64,000 nucleotides of DNA from Thinopyrum elongatum (lineage: Eukaryota; Streptophyta; Magnoliopsida; Poales; Poaceae): contig CM022302.1 in the NCBI GenBank assembly GCA_011799875.1, forward strand, positions 183,512,942 through 183,576,941, given 5' to 3'. A program made the position numbers and the translations under genes. The notes under the pieces were generated by a model. That model was not told the DNA's origin, did not search any database, and worked only from the letters and a program-made list of their open reading frames with translations. This document shows, piece by piece, positions 23,628 to 35,846 of the stretch (position 1 is its first letter; the number at the start of each line of letters is the position of its first letter).

Positions 23628-24953
23628 AAAAAATTAGTGGTACTTGCTACTCATGGAGATGGGGAACCTCCTAAAACCCTTGATGCTTGTTATGTGAAAA
23701 ATATTATGCAATACTTTGATAATCCTGAGAAAACCCCCTTCAACTTGATAATGGGAGACACGTTGGATCAACATGGATACTTTAGGGATTATCACTTGAC
23801 ACAAAAAGGGAAATTATTATGGGATCAAATTGATATGTTGCATTGGTATGCTCAGAATTTATGCTTAAGATATGATTATACTTGTTGCTCTAGGATGAAG
23901 GCTCCACACCTTCCCTTTTCATGCAAATTTAATGAAAATGAAACCTTGGCTTCCTATGCTAATGGTATATATGATTACTATGATGTGGAACGAATAGAAG
24001 AATTTGTGGCTTTTAAGGGTGCTTATGAAATTGAATCTTTGTTTGAAAAGTATGAAGATTTTGATGATTCAGTTTATAGACCTGAAAATTTTGCTATCCT
24101 TAAATATTGCTATGAGAATTATAAATACAATTCTCATATTGATGTATTTCTTGAGAATGTCTCCGCTGTCCAAGAAGAGACTAATATTTTGCAGGAGTCT
24201 ATGGAAGAAGGAATTGATGAAACTGTGAGCTCATTGGATGAAAAAGATGATGAGGAGAGCGAAGAACAGAAGGAGGAAGAGCGGATTGATCACCCGTGCC
24301 CACCTTCTAATGAGAGTAACTCTTCAACTCATACATTGTTTAATTTCCCTTCATTCTTACCGAAGGATGAATGCTATGATAATTGCTATGATCCCATTGA
24401 TTCATTTGAAATATCTCTTTTTGATGAAATTGATGCTTGCTATGCTTGTGGCCAAGATGCTAATATGAATTATGCTTATGGAGATGAACTTGCTATAGTT
24501 CCTTATGTTAAGAATGAAATCGTTGCTATTGCACCCACACATGATAGTCCTATTATCTTTTTGAATTCTCCCAACTACACTATATCGGAGAAGTTTGCTT
24601 TTATTAAGGATTACATTGATGGGTTGCCTTTTACCATTGCACATGATGATTTTGATGAATATAATATGCATGTGCTTGCTGCTCCTACTTGCAATTATTA
24701 TGAGAGAGGAACTACATCTCCGCCTCTCTATGTTTCCAACACGATAAAATTGCAAGAAACTGCTTATGCTATGTATTGGCCTTTACTTGATGTGCATGAA
24801 TTGTTCTTTTATGATATGATGATGCATAGGAAGAGAGTTAGACTTTGTCATTGCATAATATATGTTGCTTTGTGCTCACTACTAAATGCCAAATCATTGT
24901 TAATTAAAACTGGCTTTGATATACCTTGGGATCCGGGTGGATCCATTACTTGA
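23628..24953 (+). CDS. Conserved-looking 438-codon frame of element D, function unknown
   Basis: The frame is open from 23628 to TGA at 24951-24953. An ATG at 23604 lies in frame but is followed by TAA at 23625-23627, so the original start appears lost; the next in-frame ATG is near residue 24. The product is acidic, rich in Asp, Glu and Tyr, with a run of Glu and Asp around residues 198-220, repeated DSFEISLFDE-like Asp/Tyr blocks and CYDNCYDP and CYACGQD cysteine clusters. It has no CCHC zinc knuckle, protease, polymerase or integrase motif. It lies where gag would be, so a particle-protein role or a captured host domain is possible. I do not recognise the family. The lack of internal stops contrasts with the decayed frames of A and B. 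Confidence 0.6.
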   Translation, partial: KKLVVLATHGDGEPPKTLDACYVKNIMQYFDNPEKTPFNLIMGDTLDQHGYFRDYHLTQKGKLLWDQIDMLHWYAQNLCLRYDYTCCSRMKAPHLPFSCKFNENETLASYANGIYDYYDVERIEEFVAFKGAYEIESLFEKYEDFDDSVYRPENFAILKYCYENYKYNSHIDVFLENVSAVQEETNILQESMEEGIDETVSSLDEKDDEESEEQKEEERIDHPCPPSNESNSSTHTLFNFPSFLPKDECYDNCYDPIDSFEISLFDEIDACYACGQDANMNYAYGDELAIVPYVKNEIVAIAPTHDSPIIFLNSPNYTISEKFAFIKDYIDGLPFTIAHDDFDEYNMHVLAAPTCNYYERGTTSPPLYVSNTIKLQETAYAMYWPLLDVHELFFYDMMMHRKRVRLCHCIIYVALCSLLNAKSLLIKTGFDIPWDPGGSIT

Positions 24954-25878
24954 GCACTTTATGCCTAGCTTAATGGCTTTAAAGAAAGTGCTGCCAGGGA
25001 GACAACCCGGAAGTTTTAGAGAGCCATTTTATTCTGTTGAGTGCTTTTATAAAGTTTAAAAACAAAAAAAATATAGAGGGGAACCTAAAAACTTTTTTCA
25101 AAAAGAGAAGCGATTGAAAGGTGATGCATTGGAGAAGTGAGGGTCGACCTTGAACACTTGTGTTCATGCTCATGGAAACAATGTAAATTTTTCATGAATA
25201 TTCTCACAAAAATAATTATCCACTTGTACAAATCCATTGTATTATAAAAATAATGTGCCAAGACTTGCCTTTAGGATGATTAGATTGCTTGTTGGTATGT
25301 GCGGTGCAAAAACAGAAACTTTGTCTGTAGTACGTGATTTTAATTTTTTTAATGGATTGTAAAAAGCTTCTAAAATTTTTTGCACAGTATTTATATACAA
25401 AAACTTTATTTTGTCCTAATTTTTCAGAATTTTTGGAATTACATAAGTATGGTAGATGTTCAAATTGCTACAGACTGTCCTGTTTAAGACAGATTCTGTT
25501 TTTGATGCATAGTTTTGCTTGTTTTGATGAAACTATCGATTCTATCGGTGGTATAAGCCATAGAAAAGTTATAATACAGTAGATACAATGCAAAAACAAA
25601 ATATGAATTGGTTTGCAACAGTAATTAGAGTAGTGATTTGCATTATTACACTAACGGATCTCATGAGGTTTCTGTTGAGTTTTGTGTGGATGAAGTGATC
25701 AAAGATCGAGGAGATATCGGTATGAGGAGAAGGAGGAGAGGCAAGAGCTCAAGCTTGAGGATTACCAAGGCACCCCAAGTAAATATTAAAGGATACTCAA
25801 GCGTCTAAGCTTGGGGATGATCCGGAAGGCATCCCATCTTTCTTCAACAAGTATCGGTATGTTTTCGTCTTTGTTTCG
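24954..25878 (+). other. Non-coding internal part of element D, left of E
   Basis: AT-rich, no frame. It contains an AAGCTTGGGGATGATCC block near 25806 that resembles the segment of A around 17520. The last five bases, TTTCG, are the target duplication of E. Confidence 0.6.
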
Positions 25879-28800
25879 TGTAACACCCCATGTCATTAGC
25901 CACAGTAATCACTTTTGATAATGACAAGTCAGCATGTTTAACAGTGCATGATCATCATTAGCATCATATTGCATTTTAGGTCCTAAGTAAAAATTCAAAT
26001 TTAAACGAAAGTGGAAAATAAAAGTTGTTCAACATAGAAACTAAAATGTTCAATAAATAACAAATATTACAGAGACAATTCTAAAATTGTAACCAACATT
26101 CAATAAATTAATTAGGTAACCCAAACCTCCTCTAACAGTGGCTGAAAATAATATTTAATATCCTTTTATTTAATCTAAATCAAATATGAAATGATGTTTT
26201 GCCCAAACTGGTTTTTGGTGTTAAGGTATAATGCACTGCTATTTATGGACTGGGTCACACTTTTTTACAAAATCCATTTAGGGCCCAAACAATTGGCAAA
26301 ACAGTAAAGAAAAGAAAACAGAAAAAGAGAAAATAGAAAAAGGCCTAGAGCTACTGTGCACTTAGGCCTACTGCTACAGCGCCGGCCCAGCCCACCCCAC
26401 GCCTCCTCCCACCTCCCGCACAGTTCACGCGTGGCCGCTGTCGAGCACCTAGCACGCGCGCATCGCCCGAGCCGGCCCCCCTCTCCCCTTGCTCGACAAC
26501 GCGCCCGCGCCCGCAGCGAGGATAAAGGGCAAGCCCTGGCGCTTCCCTGGCCTCTCCCTCGTGCACTTGCTCATTCCCCTCCCCTTTCCTCTCTGGCCGA
26601 GCAGAACGGACGCCGCACGCCGTGCTCCGACGCGGCCACCGGCGACCCCGCGGCCTTTGGACCTGTCCATCCGCTCCGTCGCGGTCGGCTCCTTCCTCTG
26701 GTGGCTCCAGCCGAAGCAGGGAGGCCCTACAGCGCCGAACCCCTTCCAAATGCATCTCCGACCGCCGCCGTTCGTCTCTGTCTCCGGCGACTCGCTGCTG
26801 CGCCAAAACTGTCGTGGGTCTTTCGTGACCGCTGCGGTGAGCTCCATTTCCCCCTCCCTCCTTCTTTTGCTCGTTCCCTAGCCCGTGCGAAGCCGCCGTC
26901 GTCTGTTGCTCCGGTTGCCGCCATTGCCAGCGAACTGCTTAGTGCAGTGCCGCCCGAGCTCCGCCACTTTGCCCGTCGTACTCCAGGAGTTCCCAGTAGG
27001 CCGCCTAGCTACCTAGTGCGCTCAAAAACAAGTTGTGCACGCACGGCCGAGTCCACCCGAATGCCGCCGCCACAAACGTCATCGCCGGTGTCATTTCTGG
27101 CAAGCCCCAGCCCCTTCCGACCACACCGCTCGACGCGGTTTTTCCCTAGCTCTCGAACGCAAGTTGTGGCGCGCGAAATGATGCATCGTGGGCGATTTCC
27201 GATGGACTCCGGCGAAGTTTCGGCCGTCGCCGCCGTGATTCGTCTCGCCGGCGGTGGTGTCCGACGTGGCCGGTGGGTCCCACCCCTGTGCCACTGACAG
27301 TGGGCCCCCTGGGCCCCCAGGTCAACTGCTGACGTGGCCGCCCCCTGTCTCACTAACATGCGGGCCCCACCTAATAAACGAATTTAAATAAATAAATAAA
27401 CTGCTAATTAGTTAGTTAAGTTAATTAGTTAAACTAACAGTCACTGACTGCTGGGCCCCACCTGCTAATTAACCCAATTAGTTAATTTAACCCCTCTGTT
27501 AAAGCCACAGTGTATGACATGTGGGCCCCACTTGTCTGGTTTGACTGGTCAGCCGACCAGTTGACCTGCTGACATCATCATCACATCATGCCGACGTCAC
27601 TTTACACTTTTTCGGATAATGTTGAATTTAAATAAAAAATTAAATTCCAGAAATTAATAAAAACTTTAGAAAATCATATTAAATAAACCGTAACTCCGAT
27701 GAAAATACTTTATACATGAAACTTGCTCAGAATTTCAATACGAACCCGAATATGCCCTCCGTATTCTTGTCAGATGCCCCTAGCTATATGAACATTGAAC
27801 TTTTAGACCGTTTTCGATAAATAAATAGTGCCCAATGTTGATTAAATAAATCCAGATAAATTCCTAAATTAACTAAATCATTTAGTTAGGCAGTAGAACA
27901 CCCCGGCATATCATTTAGGCATGTCATACATATTGTTTGCATTATTGCCGTGAATTTATTGTTTCTCTCCCCCTCCTTCTCTCTCGATAGACGCCGATAC
28001 CGACGACGCTGCAGCTAGGTACGACTACATTACTGATGAGCAGCCCGTTGACGACCCCTCTCTCTTGCCAGAGCAACCAGGCAAGCCCCCCCCCCCTTTG
28101 AGCATCCAGATATCGCCCATTCCATTTCTCCTGCTTGCATTAGATTTTGCTACTGTTAATGTTTGCTCCTATTCTGATGCATAGCCTGTTTTCGTAACCT
28201 GTTCATTGTCACCTTACCTGCCTATGTTAAACTGCTTAGTATAGGTTGGTAGTGAACCAGCAGTGACACCACCACCTTACCCTTGTGGCCCCTGCTTGAT
28301 CATCGATGACTCGATCAGTGTGATCGTCGACCAGAGACCGACACATCACTTCACCCCCCTTAGTTGTATGATTCTGCATAGTTACTATCGAGTGCCGAGG
28401 GTGATACCTCGTAACGCACTCCTGATGAATACTCTGCAGTGTAGCGGTTCGGTCGTGGTCATCGAGGGTGCTTCCTCCTTCTCCATTTCCGATACGACTC
28501 TGTCGTGCAACCCCTCAGTGTGAACCTCAAGGGTGATGCCTCATATGTTCACCCTGATGATTTCGTCGAGTGGAATCCACTGAGGGTGATTCCTCGGGGT
28601 TTCCCCCCTTGATGTTATGACCACACAGTTACCTTGACCTTTGTTACAGGCGGGTCCACCCTGGTGGGTACCCACTGGGGATATGTGATGTCGAGTATGC
28701 CGGAAGGGCACTCGAGTGTGATATTGTGGCGGAGCTTCAGAAACTCTGATTGTCTCCGCGTGATACTAAATGAGCCTATTGTATTTGGGTTTGTGATCTG

Positions 28801-29969
28801 AGTGGGTCGACGTGCCCTATACGCACTACCACCACGCGGGATTATGGTTATGGGGCCCTCTGCGATGTACGTTTCTCCTGAAAGCTTGTCAGACATCACG
28901 ATTCACCGTGCGGGCTGATTGTCGAGATTGGGCTGGATACTTCACTGACGAGTTCAGTGTCGCGCCTGCACGCCGGCCAGTCTCGCAACGCGCAGGGTGC
29001 CCAGGGCGATGGCCCAAGACCTCTGGGTGCATAGGTTAGTCCGGCGTGCTGACCTCTCTGCCGAGCCTTGGAAGGGAGCTGCTTCGTGTTGATCTCCCGA
29101 GGCCGGGCATTACCTAGCAAGTGTGTCCGACCAGAGGTGATCGAGCGTGTTGGGTAACAGTAGTGCACCCCTGCAGGGATGAATGATCTATTGATAGCCG
29201 GTCCTACGGTAAAGGACGCTCAGTTTGTGTATCCCGATCTACTACTTGAACTGGATACTTGTTACTTAATTGAAGCTTCGGGATCGCTTTCTCGCTTGGG
29301 AGTCGAGGAAGGATCTCTGGGCTTGCTTCAACATGTTTGCTAAATAAAATGCTATTCTACTCTCTTCTACTACTGCAAGATGATGGCTTCGCGAAGATGC
29401 TAGTCTTCGATAGGACTAGGCCTTCTCTCTATTCTGGCATCTCTGCAGCCCAGTCCACATATATAGCCTTTTTTCCTCCATTGATAATGTTGCATATGTA
29501 GTATAGATCCTTGCTTGTTGAGTACTTTGGATGAGTACTCACGGTTGCTTTACTTTCTCTTTTCCCCATACCCCACCTTGATGATACATCAGACGATGGA
29601 GTCTAGGAGCCAGATTCCACCTCAGGAGCTTACTACCAGGAGGGTCCAGATGGCACATACTACTGGATCGAGCCAGTTGACCAGGAGTAGGATCGAAGGC
29701 TCCCAGGCAGGAGGCCAACGCCTTTCGATTTAGAGTCGTTGTTTGTGCTAGCCTTCTTAAGGCAAAACTTGTCTAACTATGTCTGTACTCAGATAATATT
29801 TGTATGACTGACTTATGTATTCGGATCCTCGTGATCCCTGTTCTGTAATATTGTGGACCTCCATTTATTCGTGTTAGAGTTGTGTTGTGATATCTTCCCG
29901 TGAGTCCCTGTGCTTGATCGTGCATGTTTGCGTGTATGATTAGTGCATGATTAAGTCGGGGGCGTCACA
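25879..29969 (+). repeat. 5' LTR of chromovirus E
   Basis: Begins TGTAACACCCCATGTCATTA and ends GGGGGCGTCACA, 4,091 bp. A GC-rich block (26370-27300) with open frames on both strands is followed by AT-rich sequence, an exon-like stretch at 27990-28079 and spaced GGGTGATNCCTC motifs (28390-28600). No transcription start can be fixed. Confidence 0.92.
28390..28600 (+). repeat. Spaced GGGTGATNCCTC motifs in the LTR of E
   Basis: GAGGGTGATACCTCG, GAGGGTGCTTCCTCC, AAGGGTGATGCCTCA and GAGGGTGATTCCTCG occur near 28397, 28463, 28528 and 28582. The spacing is about 55 to 66 bases. Each is a short imperfect palindrome. The same series is present in the other LTR (about 38348-38545). Confidence 0.6.
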
Positions 29970-29972
29970 AGT

Positions 29973-29984
29973 TGGTATCAGAGC
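29973..29984 (+). promoter_or_regulatory. Primer binding site of chromovirus E (tRNA-Met)
   Basis: TGGTATCAGAGC, the standard complement of the initiator tRNA-Met 3' end in plant retrotransposons, three bases after the LTR. Confidence 0.95.
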
Positions 29985-30363
29985 CGACTGTCTGTAGGAA
30001 GCCCCCTCCAAATTCCTTAGCCGAAGTTGAGTCTAGAAACCGAAAAACTAATTTACTAACTTGGCTGTGTGGCTTACGGGCCCACGTCACCAACTGGGTG
30101 GTATTAGGATCTTTTATTCCTCGTCTATACTCTGGGACTCTGATCTCTCTTCTATTCGGGTTAAATAAATTTTACTAACGCCGACACTTAGGATCTCGTA
30201 AATCCCGTCTACCCGGAGAGCTGGATATCTGTGCGATTTCCCTGTCATTGATCTGATTAGTGTGATAATCATTTTCCTTTCCATTGTTTTGTTTAACCTT
30301 TCTCTCCGAGTTGTGTTAAACTTCTCATTGTCATTTAACAAAACTGAATTTCCTCTATTTCAG

Positions 30364-31134
30364 ATGGACCATTTGTTTCCACCGCGTCCTACGACACAGC
30401 TTGTGCTTCACACTTGGGCTCATGATGCCCCTGGGTTTCCAGCTGTCCTGATCGCTCTCATGACTAGACTTGGCTACCGCTGGTACCCCGAGTACATGGT
30501 CTACGAGGATTACCGCGAGTTCAACCAGGAACAGTACCATGCTGATGTTCGTATCTATGATCAGCGAAATGACTCAGACACCGAGCTGCACCTTTTCCAC
30601 GGTATCGGCGTGACGATTGAGATGGCAGTCCATGATGCCGCCTACTCTGCTATCGGACGTCTCCGAGGACAGTTCAGCGATATCTTGGATGACTCTGAGT
30701 TCCAATACATTCCTTCTGCCCCTGCCGGAGATGCTACTGGATACTACATAGCTATCTGTGCCCCGCATGAGCCTCGTCGCTATGACCCGCACGTTCTGAT
30801 TCAGTGCACTCAGGCTCTGGATCGCACTGTCCGGGCTCTTGCCGTCGAGTTGGTTGCCACTCGAGCATGTCTCTACGATACTATGACGCAGTTGCTACCC
30901 GCTGTTCACGCAGGGATACATCCGGAGCACATCCTTTACCCGCGCAGGACTCAGATGTATGCTGGTATTGATTGGCTTGGTGTTGGAGGTCACACACCTA
31001 CGCGTGGACCTCTTCTTACAGCTCGAGACTGGGTTCTGCATCAGAGTGCACATGGAGCGCAGGATCCTTCCGCGATGAACATTCATCGTCCACACTCGCA
31101 GTTACCCCGTTATAGTGGTTTTCCCCGACGTTGA
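30364..31134 (+). CDS. Extra frame upstream of gag in chromovirus E, unknown function
   Basis: Starts ATG at 30364, directly after a CTATTTCAG acceptor-like string, and is open for 256 codons. It is in a different frame from gag, which begins 250 bases after its stop. The product starts MDHLFPPRPTTQLVLH, has a central block HLFHGIGVTIEMAVHDAAY and ends in a basic, Pro-rich tail. It has no zinc knuckle or enzyme motif. Extra frames in plant LTR elements are known, but I do not recognise this one. It is the only coding part of E without a stop, although the rest of E is decayed. The frame is also open upstream to 30262, so the exact start is an inference. Confidence 0.65.
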   Translation: MDHLFPPRPTTQLVLHTWAHDAPGFPAVLIALMTRLGYRWYPEYMVYEDYREFNQEQYHADVRIYDQRNDSDTELHLFHGIGVTIEMAVHDAAYSAIGRLRGQFSDILDDSEFQYIPSAPAGDATGYYIAICAPHEPRRYDPHVLIQCTQALDRTVRALAVELVATRACLYDTMTQLLPAVHAGIHPEHILYPRRTQMYAGIDWLGVGGHTPTRGPLLTARDWVLHQSAHGAQDPSAMNIHRPHSQLPRYSGFPRR

Positions 31135-31384
31135 TGTAGCCTTTGCTATGTCTCGTTGTGTACTTCCTTACCGCATGCCTGCGCGCCGCCTAGTATGTCT
31201 AGCTTTTAATTTGTGCCGTTATGCTGTCCGCATGTACCCGACTCTGTGTATGGATCTGTATGTCTTAATTGACTACTGTTATGTATCTATTACACTGCTT
31301 AAATTGTTGTCAAGTTACATCATGCTTGTCGCTAAACACTCGCAATTGTTTTTACTAAACTGCCCCCTGTTGATACTTAGCAGG

Positions 31385-32340
31385 ATGGTTAGACCAGGTG
31401 GTCGTGGTCGTGGCCCTGAACACCCACCACCGCCAGACTATATGGCAGCTATGATGCAACAATTCGAGCTCAACCACCAGTTCATGACTGGGATTATGGC
31501 TCAGTTTCCGCATCAGAACAACCAGAACCAGAACCCTCCTTCAATAACTCTCCCGGAGTTTATGCGACTCAACCCCACTCAGTTCCGCAACTCTGACAAG
31601 CCACTGGATGCTGATGACTGGCTTCACGACATCACTCACGAGATGGAGTCTGCTAATGTCGCTCCTGCCAACTTCGTCACCTTCGCGGCCTTTTTTGCCT
31701 AAAGGGACCCGCTGCTCAATGGTGGGACACACACAAGCGTACACTGCCTGCTGGAACAGTCATTACTTGGTATGAGTTCCAGGCTGCTTTCCGTGCATGT
31801 TACATCCCTCAGGCAATTATGGAACCGATGAAGACCCAGTTTCGCAACCTCACTCAGGGCAACAAGACTGTCGAAGCTTATCAGCGGGAATTTCTTGACC
31901 TCTCCCGCTATGCTGAAGAAGACATCGCCACAGATGCTCGTAGACAAGAGAAGTTCCGTAATAGACTACACCCAGACCTCGAGCTTGCCCTTGCTGCTCA
32001 AGACTTCATTGATTTTTCAACTCTTGTGAACAAGGCTATTCTTGTTGAGACCGCTCAGATGAAGCATAAGGACTCGCAGAAATGCTATCGTGATGCTGGC
32101 TCATCTTCGGGCTCAGCACAGAGCGTCGAGTCTGGATTCCCAACAATGTGTTCCGTCCAAATACCTCTGCGCCAAAGAACAACTAAGCTGCACCACATCT
32201 GCCTCCTCCACCACCGAGGCAGCCAAGAGCTCAAGCTATTCAAAACAATGCTCCTCTTCGTCGTGAAGATGGTCTGTGCTTCAAGTGCAGCAAACCAGGT
32301 CACCAGGCTAAAGACTGCCGCCAGACTCAGAATCAGTTGG
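31385..32340 (+). pseudogene. gag of chromovirus E, two frameshifts
   Basis: ATG at 31385 opens a Pro- and Gln-rich N-terminus followed by the retrotransposon gag domain (landmarks LPEFMRLNPTQF, ADDWLHDI, AAQWWDTH, YQREFLDLSRYAEED). A one-base shift lies in a T-rich string near 31690-31702 and a second near 32080-32150. The CCHC zinc knuckle at 32277-32318 (CFKCSKPGHQAKDC) is in the third frame, the same frame as pol. Gag therefore occupies three frames and cannot be made whole. Confidence 0.9.
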
Positions 32341-35300
32341 CTTTTCCTCGTACTGGCCGTGGCAATGGACGTGGCAACAATCAGGCCCGCAACTATAATA
32401 CTGGGTCTGCTGCACATGGTCGTGGACACGCTTACAACATTGACATTGAAGAAGTCCAGGATCAACCTGCTACTGTGATGGGTACCCTTCTCGTTAACTC
32501 AGTACCTGCTTTTGTTTTATTTGATTCAGGAGCATCACATTCATTCATCTCTGGAAAATTTGCATTCATGCATGGCATTCGATATGAGAAGATGCATACT
32601 CCGTTAGTCGTTAAAACTCCCGGAGGTCATTGTCATGCTGACGTGATAGCACCTGACGTTACCGTCGAAATTAAAGGGTTGGAATTCCTTGCCTCACCCA
32701 TCGTCTTGAAGTCTTCCACTATAGACCTCATTCTCTGAATGGATTGGTTGAAAGCTCACATTGCTTCGATCAATTGTGCCACTAAAGTCGTCCAACTTCT
32801 TCACCCCTCCGACGAGATAGTGAATTATACCGCCCGCATTACACGGGATGCTGAAGATCAGATATATGTTCTGAATGCTTTGAATGCCTCACCTCTGGAA
32901 GGAATCAAGAACGTTCCTGTCGTTCGAGATTTTTCGGATGTCTTTCCAGAAGAACTTCCAGGAATACCCTCGGCTAGAGCTGCTGAGTTCGTCATTGACT
33001 TGAAACCTGGCACTGTCCCTATTGCGAAACGTCCTTATAAGATGCCTTCGCACCACCTTCTCGAGCTTAAGGAAGAAATTGACAAGTCACTTAGGAAAGG
33101 TTTCATCCGCCCCAGTTCCTCTGCTTGGGGAGCACCTTCACTCTTTGTTAGGAAGAAGGATGGAACTAACCGATTGGTTCAGGATTACCGGCCCATTAAC
33201 CAAGCCACAATCCAGAATAAATACCCACTACCCCGGATCAATGATCTTTATGATCAGCTTGCTGGATCCTCTATCTTCTCGAAACTCAACTTGAGGTTGG
33301 GTTATCATCAGATCCGTGTTCGTGAAGAGGATATCCCGAAGACTGCCTTTGTTACTGGATATGGCTCATATGAGTACACCGTCATGTCATTTGGTTTAAC
33401 CAATGCTCCAGCAACCTTCTCCTGGTTGATGAACTATATCTTCATGGATTACCTCGACAAATTCGTCATGGTTTATTTGGATGATATCCTTATATATTCC
33501 AAGAATGAAGAAGAACATGCTGAACATCTTCGGCTTGTATTGGAGAAGCTACGAGAACATCAGTTGTATGCTAAATTCTCCAAGTGTGAGTTTTGGTTAT
33601 CTGAAGTGACCTACCTTGGTCATGTGATTTCCAAGGATGGAATTGCTGTTAACCCGGAACGAGTTCAGTCTATTCTTGATTGGACTCCCCCGAAGAATGT
33701 CAAGCAAGTCAGAAGTTTTCTCGGACTCGCTAGTTATTGCCATTGATTCGTTGAGAACTTTTCCAAGATTGCAAAACCATTGACGAATCTGCTCCACAAA
33801 GGTGTTAAATTTGAGTGGACAGAAAAATGTCAAGAAAGCTTTCAGACACTAAAAGATAAGTTAACATCTGCCCCAGTGCTAGCACCCCCGGATTCCCAAA
33901 AGGATTTCGTGATATACTGTGATGCATCTCGTCAAGGATTAGGCTGTGTCCTAATGCAAGAGCGCAAAGTGATTGCTTATGCCTCCCGACAATTGTGTCC
34001 TCATGAAGAAAATTATCCAGTGCATGATCTTGAACTTTCTATGGTTATTTATGCCCTGAAGCTATGGCGACATTACCTTCTCGGTAACCATTGCGAGATA
34101 TACACGGATCACCAAAGTTTGAAGTATTTATATACTCAACCAGATCTGAACCTTCGTCAACAAAGATGGCTCGAAACAATTGCCGATTATGATATGAATA
34201 TCTCATATACCCCTGGCAAGGCTAATGTAATGGCCGATGCTTTGAGTCGCAAGGCTTATAGCAGCAATCTTATGGTTCACGAAACACAACCTCTTCTCTA
34301 TGAAGAGCTTCACAAATTGAACCTCCATATTGTTCCACAGGGTTATCTCAATACCCTGGTTGTTGAACCAGATTTAGAACACATCATTAAGACTATGCAA
34401 CGGTATGACTCTGAAGTTGAAAGGATCAAGCGATACCTCGAAAAAGGAAAGCCGTCAGAATTCCATCTTGATGATGATGGGATCCTATTATTCCAACACC
34501 GTCTCTTCATACCCAAGTTCAAGCATGAGAGGGAACACGTTATGAAAGAAGCTCATGACACTCCTCTGTCTATTCACCCTGGTAGCACAAAGATGTACCG
34601 TGACATTTGTCAGAGATACTGGTGGCCTAATATGAAGCGAGACATTACTCGCTATGTTTCTGAGTGTGACGTCTGCTGCCGCATTAAAGCAGAACATCAA
34701 AGGCCTGCTGGAACTCTGCAACCACTTGATATTCCTGAATGGAAATGGGACAAGGTCCAAATGGATTTCATTACTGGTTTTCCCAGATCTCAGAAGGGTC
34801 ATGATGCTATTTTTGTCGTCATTGACCAGTTCTCAAAGGTTGCTCACTTTCTACCAGTTAAGGAGATAATCACTGCTAGTCAGTTAGCAGACTTGTATGT
34901 TTCCCGAATTGTGTCACTCCACGGTGTTCCCTTGGAGATCAGTTCTGATCGTGGCAGCCTCTTCACCTCCAGATTCTGGAATAGTTTCCAAGAAGCTATG
35001 GGAACTCATCTGTCTTTCAGCACCACTTTTCACCCTCAGTCTCAGGGTCAAGTCGAATGAGTTAATCAAGTGCTTGAAGATATGCTTCGAGCTTGTGTCA
35101 TCTCTTTCGGTAAGAAATGGGAGGAATCTCTCCCGTATGCCGAATTCTCTTACAACAATAGCTATCAAGCTAGTTTGAAGATGGCACCATTTGAAGTTTT
35201 ATACGGACGTAAGTGTCGAACCCCTCTGAATTGGTCAGAAACTGGGGAACGCTCACTCGTCGGACCGGACATTGTTTAGCAAGCTGAAGAACAAGTCCGC

Positions 35301-35810
35301 ATCGTCCGTGAACATCTGAAAGCTGCTCAATCTCGTCAGAAGAGTAACTATGACCGAAAGCACCAGGAAATGGTCTATCAACCTGGCGAGCAAGCTTACC
35401 TCCGCGTCACTCCGTTGAAAGGCACTCATCAGTTCGGAATCAAAGGCAAGTTAGCTCCCCGCTACATTGGCCCGTTTCGTATTCTTGCCCGTCGAGGAGA
35501 GGTGGCATATCAGTTGCAATTGCCGACTAATCTTTCACAAGTACATGATGTCTTTCATGTATCCCAACTCCGTCGCTGCTTCAAGGATCCTATTCGAGCT
35601 GTGGATCATGAAATGCTTGAATTGCGGGAAGATCTGTCTTATCCAGAATATCCCATCCGTATTCTTGATCAAGCTGAGCGCCGAACTCATCAAAAGTCAA
35701 TCAAATTCCTCAAGGTTCAGTGGTCAAATCATTCTGAAGATGAAGCCAGTTGGGAACGCGAGGATCGTGTTCGTGAAGAATACCCCACTTTCTTTCAGTC
35801 TTCCTCTTAA
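32341..35810 (+). pseudogene. pol of chromovirus E: protease, reverse transcriptase, RNase H, integrase, chromodomain
   Basis: One frame continues from the zinc knuckle to TAA at 35808. Protease is marked by LFDSGASHSF (about 32518), reverse transcriptase by [12 protein letters not shown] (33468-33503), RNase H by VIYCDASRQGLG (33909 on), integrase by its H...H...CDVCC zinc site (34555-34680), MDFITGF and SSDRGSLF blocks, and a terminal chromodomain-like segment (LKVQWSNHSEDEASWE). Four in-frame stops break it: TGA 32736, TGA 33744, TGA 35058 and TAG 35277. By family consensus the last three look like CGA or CAG changed by one C to T step. All catalytic motifs named are still present. Confidence 0.93.
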
Positions 35811-35837
35811 TTCTCGGGACGAGAATTCTTGATAGAT

Positions 35838-35846
35838 GAGGAGAAT
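35838..35846 (+). promoter_or_regulatory. Purine tract before the 3' LTR of chromovirus E
   Basis: GAGGAGAAT lies directly before TGTAACACC. The purine run is short. Confidence 0.55.

Noticed and set aside
26356..27297. 313-codon plus-strand frame in the 5' LTR of E, and its counterpart at 36587
   Set aside because: It lies in a GC-rich LTR block where stops are rare, both strands are open, the two LTR copies differ in frame and length, and no domain is visible.
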